Shown: positions 28,830 through 44,443, counted from the first letter of the stretch. The stretch is 64,000 bases of DNA from Ecdyonurus torrentis (GCA_949318235.1 OX439131.1:19715725-19779724); one strand, 5' to 3'. Program-made: numbers and translations. Notes: generated from the letters alone by a model not told the origin.

Positions 28830-29237
28830 TTAATATAAAAATGTATCTAAAATAGATCGCAGTATTACTATTATTTTTAAGCATGAATCTTAGTACCTAA
28901 CCTACTCATTCTCAGATAAAATAATACAACAAACAAACGAACAGTTAATTTATACAAATTTATATTACCATACTTGGATTTTTTTATATGAATTTTAATT
29001 TATTTATGTTTATTATAATTTTTAAATATAAATGTTCAAGACTTTTAAATAGTTTTATAATAGCATTTTAAATCTCTCACTATAGCTAGGAATTTTTATA
29101 TAGGTTTCCAGAAACACTTAAAGTGTCATTTGGTACATTTAGTGTGTCGTATTTTTCCATATTCATGATGGATTACTGTATTACTTGTCACTTTAGTTAA
29201 AAAATTATAAAAAAAACTGTTGAAAGCCCTTAAAAAG

Positions 29238-29355
<118 letters not shown>

Positions 29356-29600
29356 CAAAGAAGTAATGCGGAAATATAAGTAACTTTTCTAAAGTTTTAA
29401 TCTTAAGTTATATAAAAAAATTCATGTGGATACAAAAAGAGGTAATTTATATATATATGAATTGAAACTTCTCATTTAAAACACAAGATTTTATAACTGA
29501 AAGAAAAAAAAAAAGATGAAGAGTTTTTCATTTGTTTTAAAAATATTAGATGATGAGAGAGTGTTGAGTTATTATTTACAGTTTTCTCTTTTGTTTACAG

Positions 29601-29739
29601 ACGGAACAGTTCACGCTACTGTGGATTCTCTTCGTGTTAATTGTATTGGGAAACTCAGCAGTCCTAGCAGCTTTGCTACTTGATCACAAGGGACGCAAAT
29701 CTCGAATGAATTTCTTCATCATGCAACTTGCTTTCGCAG
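29601..29739 (+). CDS. CCAPR: CCAP receptor (GPCR), exon with TM1 and first intracellular loop
   Basis: First recognisable exon of a rhodopsin-class neuropeptide receptor. Acceptor TTTGTTTACAG precedes 29601 and donor GTATGA follows 29739; it starts in phase 0 and ends in phase 1. It encodes 46 residues beginning TEQFTLLWILFVLIVLGNSA: transmembrane helix 1 with the conserved Gly-Asn (GN, residues 17-18 of the recovered protein), then the loop KSRMNFFIMQLAFA leading into helix 2. Known of the family: CCAP receptors (vertebrate relative: neuropeptide S receptor) are plasma-membrane G-protein-coupled receptors for the cyclic nonapeptide CCAP, acting in ecdysis behaviour and heart control. The assignment rests on the TEQF..LW.LF start, [20 protein letters not shown] and [14 protein letters not shown] motifs in the joined exons. 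The initiator Met, N-terminus and promoter lie upstream and were not found. Family membership is near certain; the CCAP subtype is very likely. Confidence 0.9.
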
Positions 29740-30299
29740 GTATGAATACAAACAACTATAACATAAAATATTCAATATTGTAAAGAAACTTATATATATA
29801 TTTTTTTCTATATTCATTATTACAATATGAATACTATGAATAAGGAAAGTTGAAGAAAGCTAAATTATTTTATATTTTTTGAAGCTATGAAATGTTTCGT
29901 TTTTATAGATGTAAATTAGTTTTGAAAGGAATGCCGAATTATTTATTTCTATTTTTGGTACCTTTTTCATTTTGATATATTTTTATCATGATATTCAAAG
30001 TATATTCGTATTTCATTTTAATTTAATTTTAATTTAACTTTACCTCTTGTAACTAGCCACTACTTTTTATTAAATGTTTGAATTAGGTAAACAATAGTAT
30101 TATTTTCTTTTAATTTATTAACATATATTCACTGGCTGTATAGGTACACAGACTAAAACTATTGTAGTGGAAGTTAATGCGTAATATGAAAATTATTTTT
30201 AATTGTATAACATACCATAAATTTGTTTATATAATATATTATTGTAAAATATTTTTTAACTATAGGAAAACGGATTTGAATATTATTTTTACATTATAC

Positions 30300-30335
<36 letters not shown>

Positions 30336-32129
30336 ATGCATGCATGATTATACAAAATTTCAATAATAACTGTGGCTTAAAAATTGTTAAAATAGATTGC
30401 TGTAAAATCAAAATATTATATTGTATGTATATATATTTATAACATGTGTACTTCAATAGAAAGGATCAGTAATTCTTTTCAAATTATATTGAATGTAAAA
30501 AAATATGCTACATGTGAAATTTAATACTAAATTGTATAAAAAAAGCACAAAACATCAATGATCAATCATTAATTAAAAAAAAAAAGATTCAATGAAAAAT
30601 CACTCAAACTTGATGAATTTTCTCAATACTTGATAAAAACTTTTTATTAAAAAAAGTATCAATATAGCTTTTGATTCGTATATAGATGTGATTGGAAATA
30701 TTTTATAATTTCCATTTCCCCTTGTTTTATAAGTTTATTTTTACACACAAAAAGTTATATTCTTATTCTAAAAATTATACATATATATATTTATAATGCC
30801 TTTTATTTTATACTTTTATTAGACAGAAATAATAAAAAAGTGTTTTTAAAATCGAATAAGATCTTGATTCATTCACTTTGTAAGTGAATAATGTCTTTTC
30901 TGTTATAGAAAAGCCACAAATAACACTTTTTTTTTTTTTTTTTTTTTTTACAAATAAAACTTGCTTTCTATCTTTAGAATAGAATAAAAAATAAATGAAT
31001 TCGAACACTCAAAACAAATACTGTAATAAATTTCTATTCTCTTCGTTGTATTTTAAGTTCAATTTATTACTTTATGTAGCTAAATATTTTAGAGCTTAAA
31101 GTTGTAAACTTAAAGATTACTTCTCTTTTACTTCAATAAAAAAATCATCTCTTTCTAAAATTAAATTTTTTGAACCATTGACAGATTATGTATCATAAAA
31201 ATATGAAGACTATATAAATTGAGAAATATGTACGAAAAAATTACAGCTTATGGGTTTTAAAATCAAATTAGCGTAGTAAAAAGTTGGCATTTCTAGATAC
31301 AGTATATTTAAAGTATAAATTCTACTGTTTTCCGTACTCGATCAAGATTGAAATTTTTGTCATTCAATTATTCGTGCCAAATTTTTCGGAGTTTACATTG
31401 TAAAATAATTCAATCATGGTTAAAGAGCACAAATATAAAGGTTTGACGAGGAAATAAATTTAAGAATAATAGAGACTGTGAAATAAAATGAATGAATTTA
31501 TAAGAATATCAACTCGTCATGACTATTCGTTTGTTATGTTTTCATGAGGAATATTTTTACTTTATTTAAATATAGAACAATAATATTTTAAAATTGAAAA
31601 AAAAATTGCAACATAATTTTCAAAGCAAAAGTGTACTGTACAGTATGTCTATGAGTGATAGAGAGAGAGAGAGAGAGAGAAAACAGCTTTTAAGTGCACA
31701 AAAGATTAAACAAATACGAAGTACCGTTCTATTATACATAAAATACAAGGAATCGATTTTTCTACATCAAACGTTAAAAAATAGGTACATTACTTTTTTT
31801 TTTTTTTTTTTTTTTTACAAAAGTGCTTACCCATTGAAAATAACTAAGACTAAACGACTTCTACTTGCATTTTGTTACAGTTGTTTACATTACTGACTTT
31901 TTATGTATTATAATACGTATAAACCTTTGAATTTTATGAAACTGTTGAAATTTTACTTAGACGTGTTATAAAATAAAATCGGATGAAAGAATTTTTTTTT
32001 TCCCTTTCATGATGTTTTAATTAATAATGTAAAAATGAAACAGTGTTAGTTAAGCTGCTGTAAATAAAAATCTTTAGGAAGGTTTAAAAATCTTTTAATT
32101 TTTTTTATATATATATAAATTTATAAATC

Positions 32130-32168
<39 letters not shown>

Positions 32169-32372
32169 AGCTCACACGAACCAGTGTTTCTAATTTCTAT
32201 ACTAATATAAAAAAATAATAATAAGTAACAATTTTTGTTCCTTACAATATATTTAAAAGCTTTGAATTTTGACATAGTGATTTTTTCCATAATGCAAATA
32301 ATATTGTTCCGAGTGAAAAAGACCTAAACTTTTTTTTGTTTTTTGTTTTTGGAAACAACTAATTTTTGAACC

Positions 32373-32464
32373 AGAAGAAATTTTAACATCTTCTATAATT
32401 TTTAAGTACAAAAAAAGTAGAAGAAATTTTAACATTTTCTATATAATTTTTAAGTACAAAAAAG
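32373..32464 (+). repeat. Tandem duplication of a ~46-bp unit
   Basis: AGAAGAAATTTTAACATCTT...TTTTTAAGTACAAAAAAAGT is followed immediately by a second copy with a few differences. Confidence 0.8.
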
Positions 32465-33622
32465 TTTAATTTTAATTTCTGAACAAATTTTATTAATTGA
32501 CAAATTAAAATTAATTAATCATTGTATATATAGTTAATGTTGATTGTATTAACGATAATTAAATAAAGAGAAGAAAGTTGTCAACAATCTCTCTCAACGA
32601 TCTAAATTTGTTCTTCAAATTGTAAACTTCATTGAGCTCGATGGCAACAAGTTAAATCTAGCGTTTACATTTTGTCTTCTACATTTTTTCATTAATATAT
32701 TCCTTATCTAAATAAGACGGAATGAAAACTTTCAGCATTCATTTTGTATTACATAAATATATTTAAATTAAAGAAAGAAATTGAACTTAATTTTTCTTGA
32801 CGTTGTTTAAAAAAAAAAAATAATAATAGAATTATTTAACAAAATGTTTATATATAATTTTGCTCTCGCTTATTACTGATATTTGTAAATGAATAGAGAC
32901 ATACAAAAATAAGAAAAAAATACAAATAAAGGATTGCGTAAAAGTATACTAACATTATTTTATAATGGAAGTTGTTATCTATTTACAAACGTTAGTGATT
33001 TTTCAATATCATAAAGTTAAAAAATAAACGTTTGCCCACTTTTTTTTTGTGTAAGCATCAAAAAAAAAAAAAAAAAAAGAAAAAAAAGGGAAGAGACTTC
33101 AAACAGTGCGTACATAATATATCATACATACATACATTGTTTGTTTTTGTTTTATTATCTTTTTTTTTCTGTCATTTCTTTTTTTTTACAAACCTAACTC
33201 TTTTTATTATTATTATTATTCAGAACTTCAGAAGAGCTTCCAGTTTTGTATTTGTGTTTCCAATTTTCCTCTTACTTAAAAACTTAAAGTAATTTGATCT
33301 TGTTTGACACACACACACACACAAAAAGAGTAGATTATAAGCGTGGGTGTGTCTTAAAATAAGAACGTTATATTAACTTGATACTACATGGCTTAAATTT
33401 TAAGAGTTTTTTGTTGAGTGAGACTTTCGTGTAGTAAAATTCTCAAGGGACAGATTAGTTATGTTTATATATATATGTCAATACATCGATCTTCATCGCG
33501 GTAATAAAGAGACGAACTTCACAAATATAATAATAATAATTCATAGGACTTTATTTTCTACATATAATTTAGGTTATTGTTTGTCTGATGTTTTATTATA
33601 GGACGTACTTATTGCTTTTCAT

Positions 33623-33662
<40 letters not shown>

Positions 33663-35622
33663 TTTAAGACAAAGACAAATAGAGACAGAGACAGAAAGTA
33701 TCTGAAAATTGTTTTGTTTTGAATTCATTCATAAGTTACATAATGCTAAATTTTATACACTATACATTTTACGAAACGTAGCATTTAAAATTTTTATTTT
33801 TAATAAAAATTCAAATTCATGTAAAATAAAACGTTTTGTAAATTTATTCTAAATATGTTTAAAATGAAAAGTATAAACTGTAGAAAATGAAGTGTTTTTA
33901 TTATTACAAAAATAACAATTATTATTAATATTTTAGGGAATTTCCATTAGAGAGAAAGAGGTATTAACAACGAAATATGAGTGTAAGTGTTTTTCATGTC
34001 TGTTGGGCAAGAGATTTGTATTTTACAGCAAGTCTTCATAATAAAAACAATATGTTAAATCTTTTCACAGACAGTAGAAGAGACACAGAGAACGTATTTA
34101 AATAAAGACACACTTTTATTTTAATATAAAATTTATTTTGTCAAATGTTCTGCATAAAAAATTTTATTAATGTAGAAACAAAGATTGTTACTAAAATATT
34201 TAAAAAAGAAAAAAAAAGTAATTCACCGTAAAAAACACAATTATACATTATTTTTTTAATATAATCAACAGACATGTATAAAAATGGAAATGTAATGATC
34301 CACTTATATTTTGATTATCGTCACTTTTTAGTTTATATTATATATAATTATATAATATAATAATGAATATTAATAACAAATATATGAATAATTAATTTTT
34401 GTACAGAATTGTGATATACGTTATGATATTTTAAAATGATATAGTTAAAATTAAATATAAATTTTGCAGGGATTTTATTATTTCAATAATATTGTTTCAA
34501 AATATTGAGTATAAAAATATAAGCTTACATTTTATTACATTTAGGAATAATATAAAAATATGATTTTTTTTTATGTGTGAGATATATGTTAATGTTTAGA
34601 TTAAAAACTATTATAAATAAAATAATAATGGGTTCCGAATGATCAAAGCACTTATACAAATCACCTCAAGAACTTTAGGAATCCTAATAAGATTGCAATA
34701 TTTCTGATTATAGTTAGAAAATCTATAAGGCCATCAGAGGTAATTTAAGTTTGTTGATGAATTGTTCTCATGATACTTCTTTACACTCATATTATATTCA
34801 TATACCAGCAGAGCTACTTCCAAAGTTAACTATTAAATATAAGCTAATAAGCTCATTTGCAAATATGCATTTTAAAATGAGGCGCACATCTTAGAATTTG
34901 AAGCATAAAATTAGTAATTGACTGCGCTTAAGTTTTTTTATTATTATTATTTTTTATTTATGTAATTTTATACTGAAAAGAGAATAATGCGTGCGCAATC
35001 ATCGACAATTTTTGATCCCCACACTCTTGTAGTCAAACATCATTTCAAAAACGCTTTTGCCACGATCTCGTGTTTGCTGTCAACTTTTTATTATTATTAT
35101 TATTATTTCTTACTCCTGTCTCGTGCTGAGAAAACTTGAAGTTTAAAAGACTTCTTTTCTCATAAAGTATTGCAGGTTGACTGCTTGCTTGCTTTGTCAA
35201 ACTCTAAAGTTCCTTCTTTGATAACAACGAAACATTTTCACTAAAATACACTTCCGAGTTACTCTCAAAACCAGATATTACCACGTTAATGGAATCCACC
35301 TATTTTACCCCCGTCACGCTATATGATAAAAATAAACTTTCAAAAGATGTGTATATTCATCAACCTCTCTCTCTCCTCTCTGTCTCTCTCTCTCTCTTTC
35401 TCTCTTATTTATTCTTCAATTTAAATAGTAAAGTTGCACTTGCAAAAGTAGATTTTTCTGTTAAAAAACTGAAGTTACGTGTCATAGAGAAATTATCTCG
35501 TTAATTGGCAAGTTAGAGTTCATACTTTTAAGTAGTTTAATGCATTTCATGAGTAATTTAAATTTATTTATATTTTTTATACAATTAACAAGTAGAGCAA
35601 ATAAAAATAAAACTTTGTGAAT

Positions 35623-35623
<1 letters not shown>

Positions 35624-35655
<32 letters not shown>

Positions 35656-35705
35656 TTTATTAAGGCGTTGTGAGGGCATGACAGCCCTATTCTAATTCTA
35701 ATGGA
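35624..35705 (-). mobile_element. 3' end of a non-LTR retroposon
   Basis: Read on the minus strand: AATAGGGCTGTCATGCCCTC, then CGCCTTAATAAAGTTATTATT, and about ten ATT units. A short unique 3' end with AATAAAGTT followed by an (ATT)n tail is the usual look of a 5'-truncated LINE or SINE insertion. No coding part is left. Confidence 0.45.
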
Positions 35706-37353
35706 AATTTTATTAATAGCAAGTAAACCGTAGTAGTATTTATAATTTTATAAACAAATTTGCTATAATAGTAAACTGCAACAAAATAAATTTTCTGTCA
35801 TCGAACGTTTATAATAAAATATTATTATGAAAATATTTTAAGCATATGATATAAAGCTGTAACATGCAGCTCTGTGCTATACGTCATGTTCATATCTTCA
35901 AAGCTAAATATAAATAATGCTCTATTTTTTTAAATAATAAAAATGTCATAAAATTTTACAGTACATAAGAAGTAAAATTTAAATATTCTTTTCATTTAAA
36001 CGATATTATGCACAGCTGCTCTATTACATTAGATATTTTACTTAATTATGTTTTAAAATAAAATATAAAAAAGTGAGTTTTAACTTTTACGGCATGCAAT
36101 TTTTTTTTTTAAATTTTGCAACATGTTTTAGTAATATTACAGTAAATACGTGCTGTAAAAAATGGAGAAAAAAGTGGCCAAGTTTAAACCAACATTGGCT
36201 TCCATAATATAATAAGATTGTTGATCAAGTAATACTTGCTTTCTTCCAAGACTTTAAAGTCAAATCTAAAATCTTTCTATTTATTTCTTGCTGATATATC
36301 AGCTTTGGTTAATCTTTTTCATAAAACAGCTCAAATTTTTGGTAGAAAAACACAATATTTAGACAAAACAAAAGTAATAAAATACAAACAAATAATGGTT
36401 AAAAGTATACATTATTTATGTTCTGGTCGTTGCAAGCTCAAGAACTAAGTAACACTGTTTATTTAAAAGAAACGCATCTAAATTTCGTTCAAACATATAT
36501 AATTGGGGTCTTTAAATGTTATGTAAATGTAAGGATTTATAATGTCTTTCATTCATTTTATTTATTTGTAAAATAGAGCATAAATTAAATATTTTTTGAA
36601 AAGTTGTGTTATAAAAAGTGAATTACTTCAAGAAACAAAAGTAATGAAATGTAAATAATAACTCAGTTTTCTTTGTAACTTAAAAAGTTTGTGGTTTCAA
36701 ATAATTTACACAAAAAAGCACCTGCATAACAGGATAGACATTTATCGTACACCAGGGATGAATTTGATACGAGTGTAATATCCATATAACGTTGACATTA
36801 CGTATAGTTTAAACAAGAAGTGTGTCCACGTTGCTTACATGAGTGTCTTGGGATCATTCCTTGCAAGGTCATATATGCCACGTCCTTCAGGGGAAATATT
36901 TTTTATCTTTATAGTAGCAAAACTTTTTTTTTTTTCTTGAGCTTCAATTTAGAACTATTCAGAGAATGTTATTATAAAAGTATTCTTATATAAAGAAAAA
37001 TGTAGAGTATATTGAAAGAAATTGTGTGTGACGTCATGTACTGTATAATACACTCATTCAGTGCCTATATGAATGGTATATAAATGAAAGTAGCTCAAAT
37101 GCTTGTACTTCAATAATTTACTGCATTTGATACATATTCGTCTTGAGAGGACCAAGTAATAACGTGGGTTTTATAAAAATGCGAAAGAATTCATGAAAAA
37201 AAAAATAATAAAATAAAACATAAAACACGAATGAGGTCCCACGCACGCCAAATTCAGTGACAGACATCAAGCATTACATTTTGTTTAAAATATTTACTTG
37301 CGAAGTTTTGCCTACGTGCTTTTTCTTTTCATTTCCTTGCCCTGTTTTACTTG

Positions 37354-37399
<46 letters not shown>

Positions 37400-37828
37400 C
37401 AATTTGGATAATTTTTTATTGATGCAAACTTAGTTATAGTGATTAGTGAAATTCGTAACTTTTTTTTTGAAAACTAAATAGTTTTGAGATTAAATGCAGA
37501 TAGTTTATATATACTATCTCCAAATTTTGAGAGTTATAATTGTAGTAAAAAAAGTCATTGATATAAAAGTCTAACTTTATGTAGAAAAATAAAATGTCAG
37601 CAAGGCCCGATTATCCTCCATGCATTACGTATAATTTCTTGCGCCCTAAATATTGATATTTACTGTTTGTGCAGGTAGTATCTAAATTTTCTGATTGGAT
37701 TATAAAAGTGATGCCTCTATTTTAGATTGAAAATACTGACTTTCTTGAATAACAAAACGAAATAATAATTTATTTGATGATGGAATAGAATCGATAGAGA
37801 GAGACATTCTAAATGCTCTATTTATTAA

Positions 37829-38137
37829 AGACGTAGAACACCTTGAACAAAAAAGTTGCCTAATATCCTAACATACCCAAATATCAACATTATTTTGGTC
37901 GGAGTCATTGATTTCTAATTTATTTTCCATTTACAAAGTGTCAGTTGCGGGTTTACTACGTCACAGCTCGCCTGTTTCCGCGCGCGTGGACCAGGCGAGC
38001 TGTGACGTAGTAAACCCGCAACTGACATTTTGTAAGTGGAAAATAAATTAGAAATCAATGACTCCGGCCAAAATAATGTTGATATTTGGGTATGTTAGGA
38101 TATTAGGCAAGTTTTTTGTTCAAGGTGTTCTACGCCT
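37829..38137. mobile_element. TTAA-flanked foldback MITE
   Basis: 309 bp between TTAA at 37825-37828 and 38138-38141. The arms (about 140 bp each) are nearly perfect inverted repeats. Ends are AGACGTAGAACACCTTGAAC and (reverse complement) AGGCGTAGAACACCTTGAAC; inner parts include TTGCGGGTTTACTACGTCAC and AGCTCGCCTG. A GC-rich tip, TTTCCGCGCGCGTGGAC, forms the loop. Confidence 0.87.
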
Positions 38138-38895
38138 TTAAAGATATTTTTGTCTTTTCGAGCATAAAAGAAAAAAATAATACAGCAAAAACAAGAAAGC
38201 AAACGAAGGAATGGAATGAGATTTTGGATTGTAAAAATGTTGATAAGTCAAAGAATTATGAGTTCATAACGATAAAAGTTGGGAAGGGAGATTTAGTCGT
38301 TGAAAAGCATGCGATAGAATAAATTGGATATCCATCCCTCATAAAATTGATATTCGTCCAGCTCTAGAAAATGCATTTTTTTTTCTGAACATTTTTTTTC
38401 AGCTTTAACAGTTTTCTATACATGAAAGTTAAAAAATAATCTTCAATTAAGACTCTAATAATAGAAAAACATCAACTTTATTTTAAATAATTTGATGAAC
38501 TAAGAACATTCTAAAAATGAACAAAATATTAAAAAATTATAATTTCAGTCGGATCAAATTTTGTCATATGAAATAACCATGCTGGAAAATAATACTCTAT
38601 GTATATTAAAAAAATAAAAAAATTCCATCAAAATTTGAGTAATTTGACACAATAAAGACAAAAAATAATAAAAAAGGTTTATTCTCATACAATTGGTCTG
38701 TTGTTTATTATTTTAAAAGCATTTTTTTATATCTTTAGATAAAAAAGCCTTAAAAATATCTCAAAAAAAGAAAAAAATATTTTCAAAGTTACTTTAAAAT
38801 ATTACATTCAGCTAAATATCCTTTACATTCAACTGTCTTTCTATGTGAATTTTCTTTATTAAAAGATGAAAACATAACTTTTGAAGTATTAGCTG

Positions 38896-39023
<128 letters not shown>

Positions 39024-39316
39024 CATAAAATTGGAATACTTCTTACATTTTTTTTTAAATTACTATGTGCAATTTACTGTCATACTGTGTAAGGGAGTCC
39101 ATTGTGAAATGAAAACATTCAATCAAGAAAAAGAGGAGGAAAAAAATTAATAATAATAATAATAATAATAAATAAAAAAACTTAACGTACTCATGTTTTT
39201 GAAAATGTTTAACATTCAAACAATATTCGAGCCAAATTTTCAATGCTCTTTATTTGAGCGAAATAAGCGCCAAATTAAAATGGCAATAAATTAAAATTAT
39301 ATCTTATATATAATAT

Positions 39317-39422
<106 letters not shown>

Positions 39423-41214
39423 AACATGTTTGAATGTATACGTCATATTACAAAAGAACGCAAATATCAGAAAGTAATAGTCGAGATCCCCCCCCCCCTT
39501 TTTTTCTTTCTTTTTTACGTGAATGAAATTAATGATTTATACCGTATATTGCTTGATATTATATAAAACTACTAGTGTATATATTATTATCAGGCGTAAA
39601 ATGTTTTCAATGTCTTGTTTTTACTATAGCTAGTAGCTACATAGTTAACATGGTCGGTGTGTATGGCGGGCCACTCGGGTCGCTAGGGGCAACAAATGAT
39701 ACGTGACGTCACAGAAATCCAAGTGGCTTCCTCGGGCAGAACACGACTCTAAGTTTGCAGCACAAAGTTTGTCACAAAATTGTCAAATCTTAAGGGGACA
39801 CTTTATTATACAGATAATCAAATTTCCGTCGTAAGAGCAAAGTTATACCGCATCCTAGGAGAGCATTCTAGTATTATTATAACACAATTTTAAATAGCCA
39901 TCGTTTAGGTTCTAATTTTATGTAGAAATATTCAGTTTTAATATTGGAAAAAAGAAATTGTATGCTACAACAATAAAGCATAATATTACCAAAGCATTCC
40001 GGTGCCTTTGTTTCCTTACAATCAATTAAAACATTATTTTGTAATTCAGTATAACCCACATCATTCCATTTGTAAGGGTGGTTGCATTCATGTTAAAATC
40101 AACGCCATAAGTGAGTACTAAATAACATAGGCTGGTATGGGAAAATGACACATTTTGCAAGTTAAAAAATACTTAGCAATCTTTTAGAGAGAATTAATGC
40201 TATATTAGCAAGTTGAATTAGGTTTTTAAGTATGCGAGAAAAATAAAAATGACAAAAAAAAAAAAAAAAAAAAAACAACTTATTTTCCAAAGAAAATAAC
40301 GAAAACCCATGTGTGTCCTATGCTGAGCAATGTTATTCGTTACTCAATTATGGCATCGAAGTGCATTTATTATGACGTCATGTGCACACACACTGTATAT
40401 ATTTTGTGTGTACTCCATCAGTTATAAAAACTAGTTCTTACAAATTAAAGCCTTCTCAAAACAAAGTTACGTACATTTCAAACAATTCACACCAATTCAA
40501 ACAATTCTACATCAATTCAAAATATTGCTTCAAATGTGTAGTGGTAAAATACATAATAATATAATATTTGTTTAGTGAAAATGTACAGAGTGAAACAAAA
40601 TAACATTAAAATAATAACAATACTAATAATAACATAATATAACGTAAGTTAACTTTGATTTTTAAAGGTTTGTGCACGAAATTTATTGTTCTCCAATTTC
40701 CTTCAGCTCTGAATTATAATATTTAATATTTGTTATTAGTTAGTGTGGTTAAAGATGTCGTATATAAACACTTTAAATTTTGTAAACAAACAAACAAACA
40801 AATCAACCTACTCACAAAAACATAAACAAAAATACTTATATTCTAGGATTTATTTGTTCTAAATAAATAAGTCAATAAATATATATAAAAAAAATTATAC
40901 ACACTTTAATTTGACAGATTTTATTGTATACTGTATTATTATATGTTATACTTAGTTGTATTTCCAGCGGAATTTCTATATTACTATATTAAGGCAGCCT
41001 AAATGAATTAACAAAATATCAGCACGACTTAAGTTGACAGCTTCAATTATTTACGTATTTAACGCAGTGAAGAAGTTAAAGTTGTAATTACTTCGAAGCA
41101 AAGGGAATTAATTAATGCTAAATGCTTTTGTTATGTTTATGGTGAGGCTTTTGACTAATATGTGTATGCTTTTTGCTTGGCGCACAATCACATACAAAGA
41201 GAATAGAAATTATT

Positions 41215-41219
<5 letters not shown>

Positions 41220-41253
<34 letters not shown>
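41220..41253. repeat. (GA)n microsatellite
   Basis: About 17 GA units. Confidence 0.95.
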
Positions 41254-41255
<2 letters not shown>

Positions 41256-41639
41256 ACAATTTCTTTCTAGTCAGAATTTGTCCTGGTTGGACTTAAGTAA
41301 GAGATCAGAGAAATAAAAATCAATAATAAATTTCCTTTCAAAATATCCACTGTTTTAAATTCCATTGTACTATATATTGCTTAATTATAATTTGGTAAAC
41401 ACAAATAATCAGATTTCTTCCCTGTAGAGAAATCATATTATACAGTCGCGTACTGTTGATACGCTGAAGAAAAAAAATGTCACCAACATTTTTTTAATAC
41501 GATTTCATTCTTAGATTTTTCTCCCATATAGATAATGTTAGATTTTATGGTATTCCTGTCTAAAAATGAGATACAATATATATTTATTATTTTATCAGTA
41601 AATTGCGAGGGTTAAATTTTGTTACTAGATATAAACCAA

Positions 41640-42030
<391 letters not shown>

Positions 42031-42363
42031 AAGCTCTAACATAACAAGAAAAATAGAATAGGATAAAAAAAAAGAAGTACAAGAAAAAAAAATCAGGGTA
42101 ACTTACGGTGAAAATGAAAATCCAATAAATGGTTGTGAAATGATTTTAAAAATATATATTTACACTTTTTATGTTGTCAGTATTTTTCTTCGGTACAGCT
42201 TTTTCTTTCTTTTTCTTTTTTTTTTTTTTACTTTTCCAAAGTAAAAATTGTAAAAATTTTGACAGTAAAAAAAAAAAAACTGTACAAATGATATTTTTAG
42301 ATTTCAGTATCGATATTGCATGCATAAATAGAAATTATAAAAAAATAAATAAGGTCGCGAAAG

Positions 42364-42365
42364 AA

Positions 42366-42400
<35 letters not shown>
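42364..42400. repeat. (GA)n microsatellite
   Basis: GA tract with one GG interruption. Confidence 0.93.
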
Positions 42401-42401
<1 letters not shown>

Positions 42402-44299
42402 TCTTTTCTTGTCTGCAGCTTCCTTGGCAAGATTGGGAATATTTTCAAGCTATATTCAATAATATTATAATCAGTAAAGGTATGGAAGCAAGTTTTTGAT
42501 TATTTTTCTGCCAGTATAATAACACACTGAGTTTCTTTCATTGAAAAAAAAATGCCTATTTATAACATTTCTGCGTATTACTCAATTATCGGTTAACCCT
42601 ATACAAAATAAAATTATTATATTCTTAAAAGCAGATATGAATGATTTAAAAAATAATAATATTAAATACAAAACATAGAAAGATTTTAAAGTTACAAATT
42701 TAAAGTTATATTCTTTATATATGGAATATAAATATATAGATTATAAATATAGAATTAAAGTACACCAGGTGGCCATTTACTATATATTGACGATAAAAAA
42801 CAAAACATGATATCTACATATCATAATATTGTCTTGTTTTCTAATCCCTAATCAGACCATACTCATAACAAATTTCATTGTCAAATAACATACATGTCAC
42901 ACACACAGTATAAGGTCTTTTGTTTACTGACATATCCATCAGTGTATGCCTTACTTAGTAAAATATATGTACTCGCATAGTACATACATTTTGTATTTAT
43001 GTATTACTAGGGACTGCAGAACAATATTTGTCACTGACGTGAGCAAAGAGAAGAGAGGGGAGGGGAGGAGGTCGATGATTGACATTTCATAATAAACATT
43101 GAATGTTAACCTGAACAAGACAAACATATAATGTTATATAATTAATCTAATTATTATCTGTTTATAGTTTCGGGGTGTAAAGTAAACTCCGATCTGTATT
43201 ATTTTACCCATACGATTTTAATATAATAAATTTTATATACTCGTATATACAAATTTGCACTAAATTTTCAATGTTATTCTAATGAACAAAAAGTACGCTT
43301 TAATCAAATATTAAATATTTTATCACAATATTTTGCTTAATGATTGATTCATGCATTTATTGAATTTACTGTATAAAAGAAAATCATTAATTCGATTATC
43401 ACTAATTTTGTTTTATTATATACTTCGAAAAAGTTTGGGAATATTTTACTCATTCAGTTTATTTAGTAAAACTATAAAAATGCAAATGGTATTAAATGTG
43501 GATAACTTTGATCAACATAATCAGAAATCATGTGCGTAAATAATTGGTATATATATATTCCTTTGAGACGTATTTCTACGAACTCACGATTATTGTTAAA
43601 AAAAATATTTTATAATACTGTTTGAAAGCTAGATATATCCCACGAAAGGTTAAAAATATGTAAATATAAACGTATATCAAACTATCATTATACATTTTAT
43701 TTGATCATACAATTTTACGCATAATTCATTTTCTCTTTACGTAAATTTACATCATTTGGCTTGAAATGTTGTATAGATGTGTAGGCTGTAGGCTAACCCT
43801 AAAATTTATCTTAGATGATTATCAATTTCTTTTAAAATATTAAATAATAATAATAAAAATGTTATAAATTGCGTATTTGAATACGAAGTTGAAACTAACT
43901 CATATTTTCTCTATAATGAGTTTAATAAATTGGTAATCAAATTATATATCGGTAACATCAGCATTATTTTAAATTTAAATATTAAATTAGTTAATAGTTA
44001 TTATATGTTTATTTATAATAAATTAAAATATTTTTAAACATAATGTATAAATAATTACTAATTTTAATAAGCTTTATATTTATGTTGTTTAAAGTATTTA
44101 CATTATGTATAATATTAACTTAAAGTAAATAAGCTTATAAATTCAATACTCTGCTAATTAGTATTTTATCATTATTAAAATAATTACTTTTTCATTCTCA
44201 CAATTTTGTGAATTTTCAATATTTTTGCCAGATTTGAAATTATTATATGTAAATATTTATCATGATTTAAAACAACAACATTAAAATGCTGACAATATA

Positions 44300-44443
44300 A
44301 GACAGTGGTGAAAATGTCGCGTTTTTATTGTGACAGCGATAGTAAACTAGCTCTCTGATTGGCAAATGGGAACCCACTAGCCAATCAGAGAGCTGGTTTA
44401 CTAGCGCTGTCACAATAAAAACGCGATATTTTCACCACTGTCT
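44300..44443. mobile_element. 144-bp hairpin element with CCAAT boxes in both arms
   Basis: Arms of about 64 bp: AGACAGTGGTGAAAATGTCG, TTTTTATTGTGACAGCG and AGCTCTCTGATTGGC, mirrored on the right side, with a ~16-nt loop. The arms differ at a handful of positions. No clear target duplication. Confidence 0.75.

Noticed and set aside
38116..38322. 68-codon plus-strand frame, Lys/Glu-rich, at the edge of the TTAA foldback element
   Set aside because: Starts inside the element's terminal repeat and shows no family resemblance; its composition reflects A+T-rich DNA.
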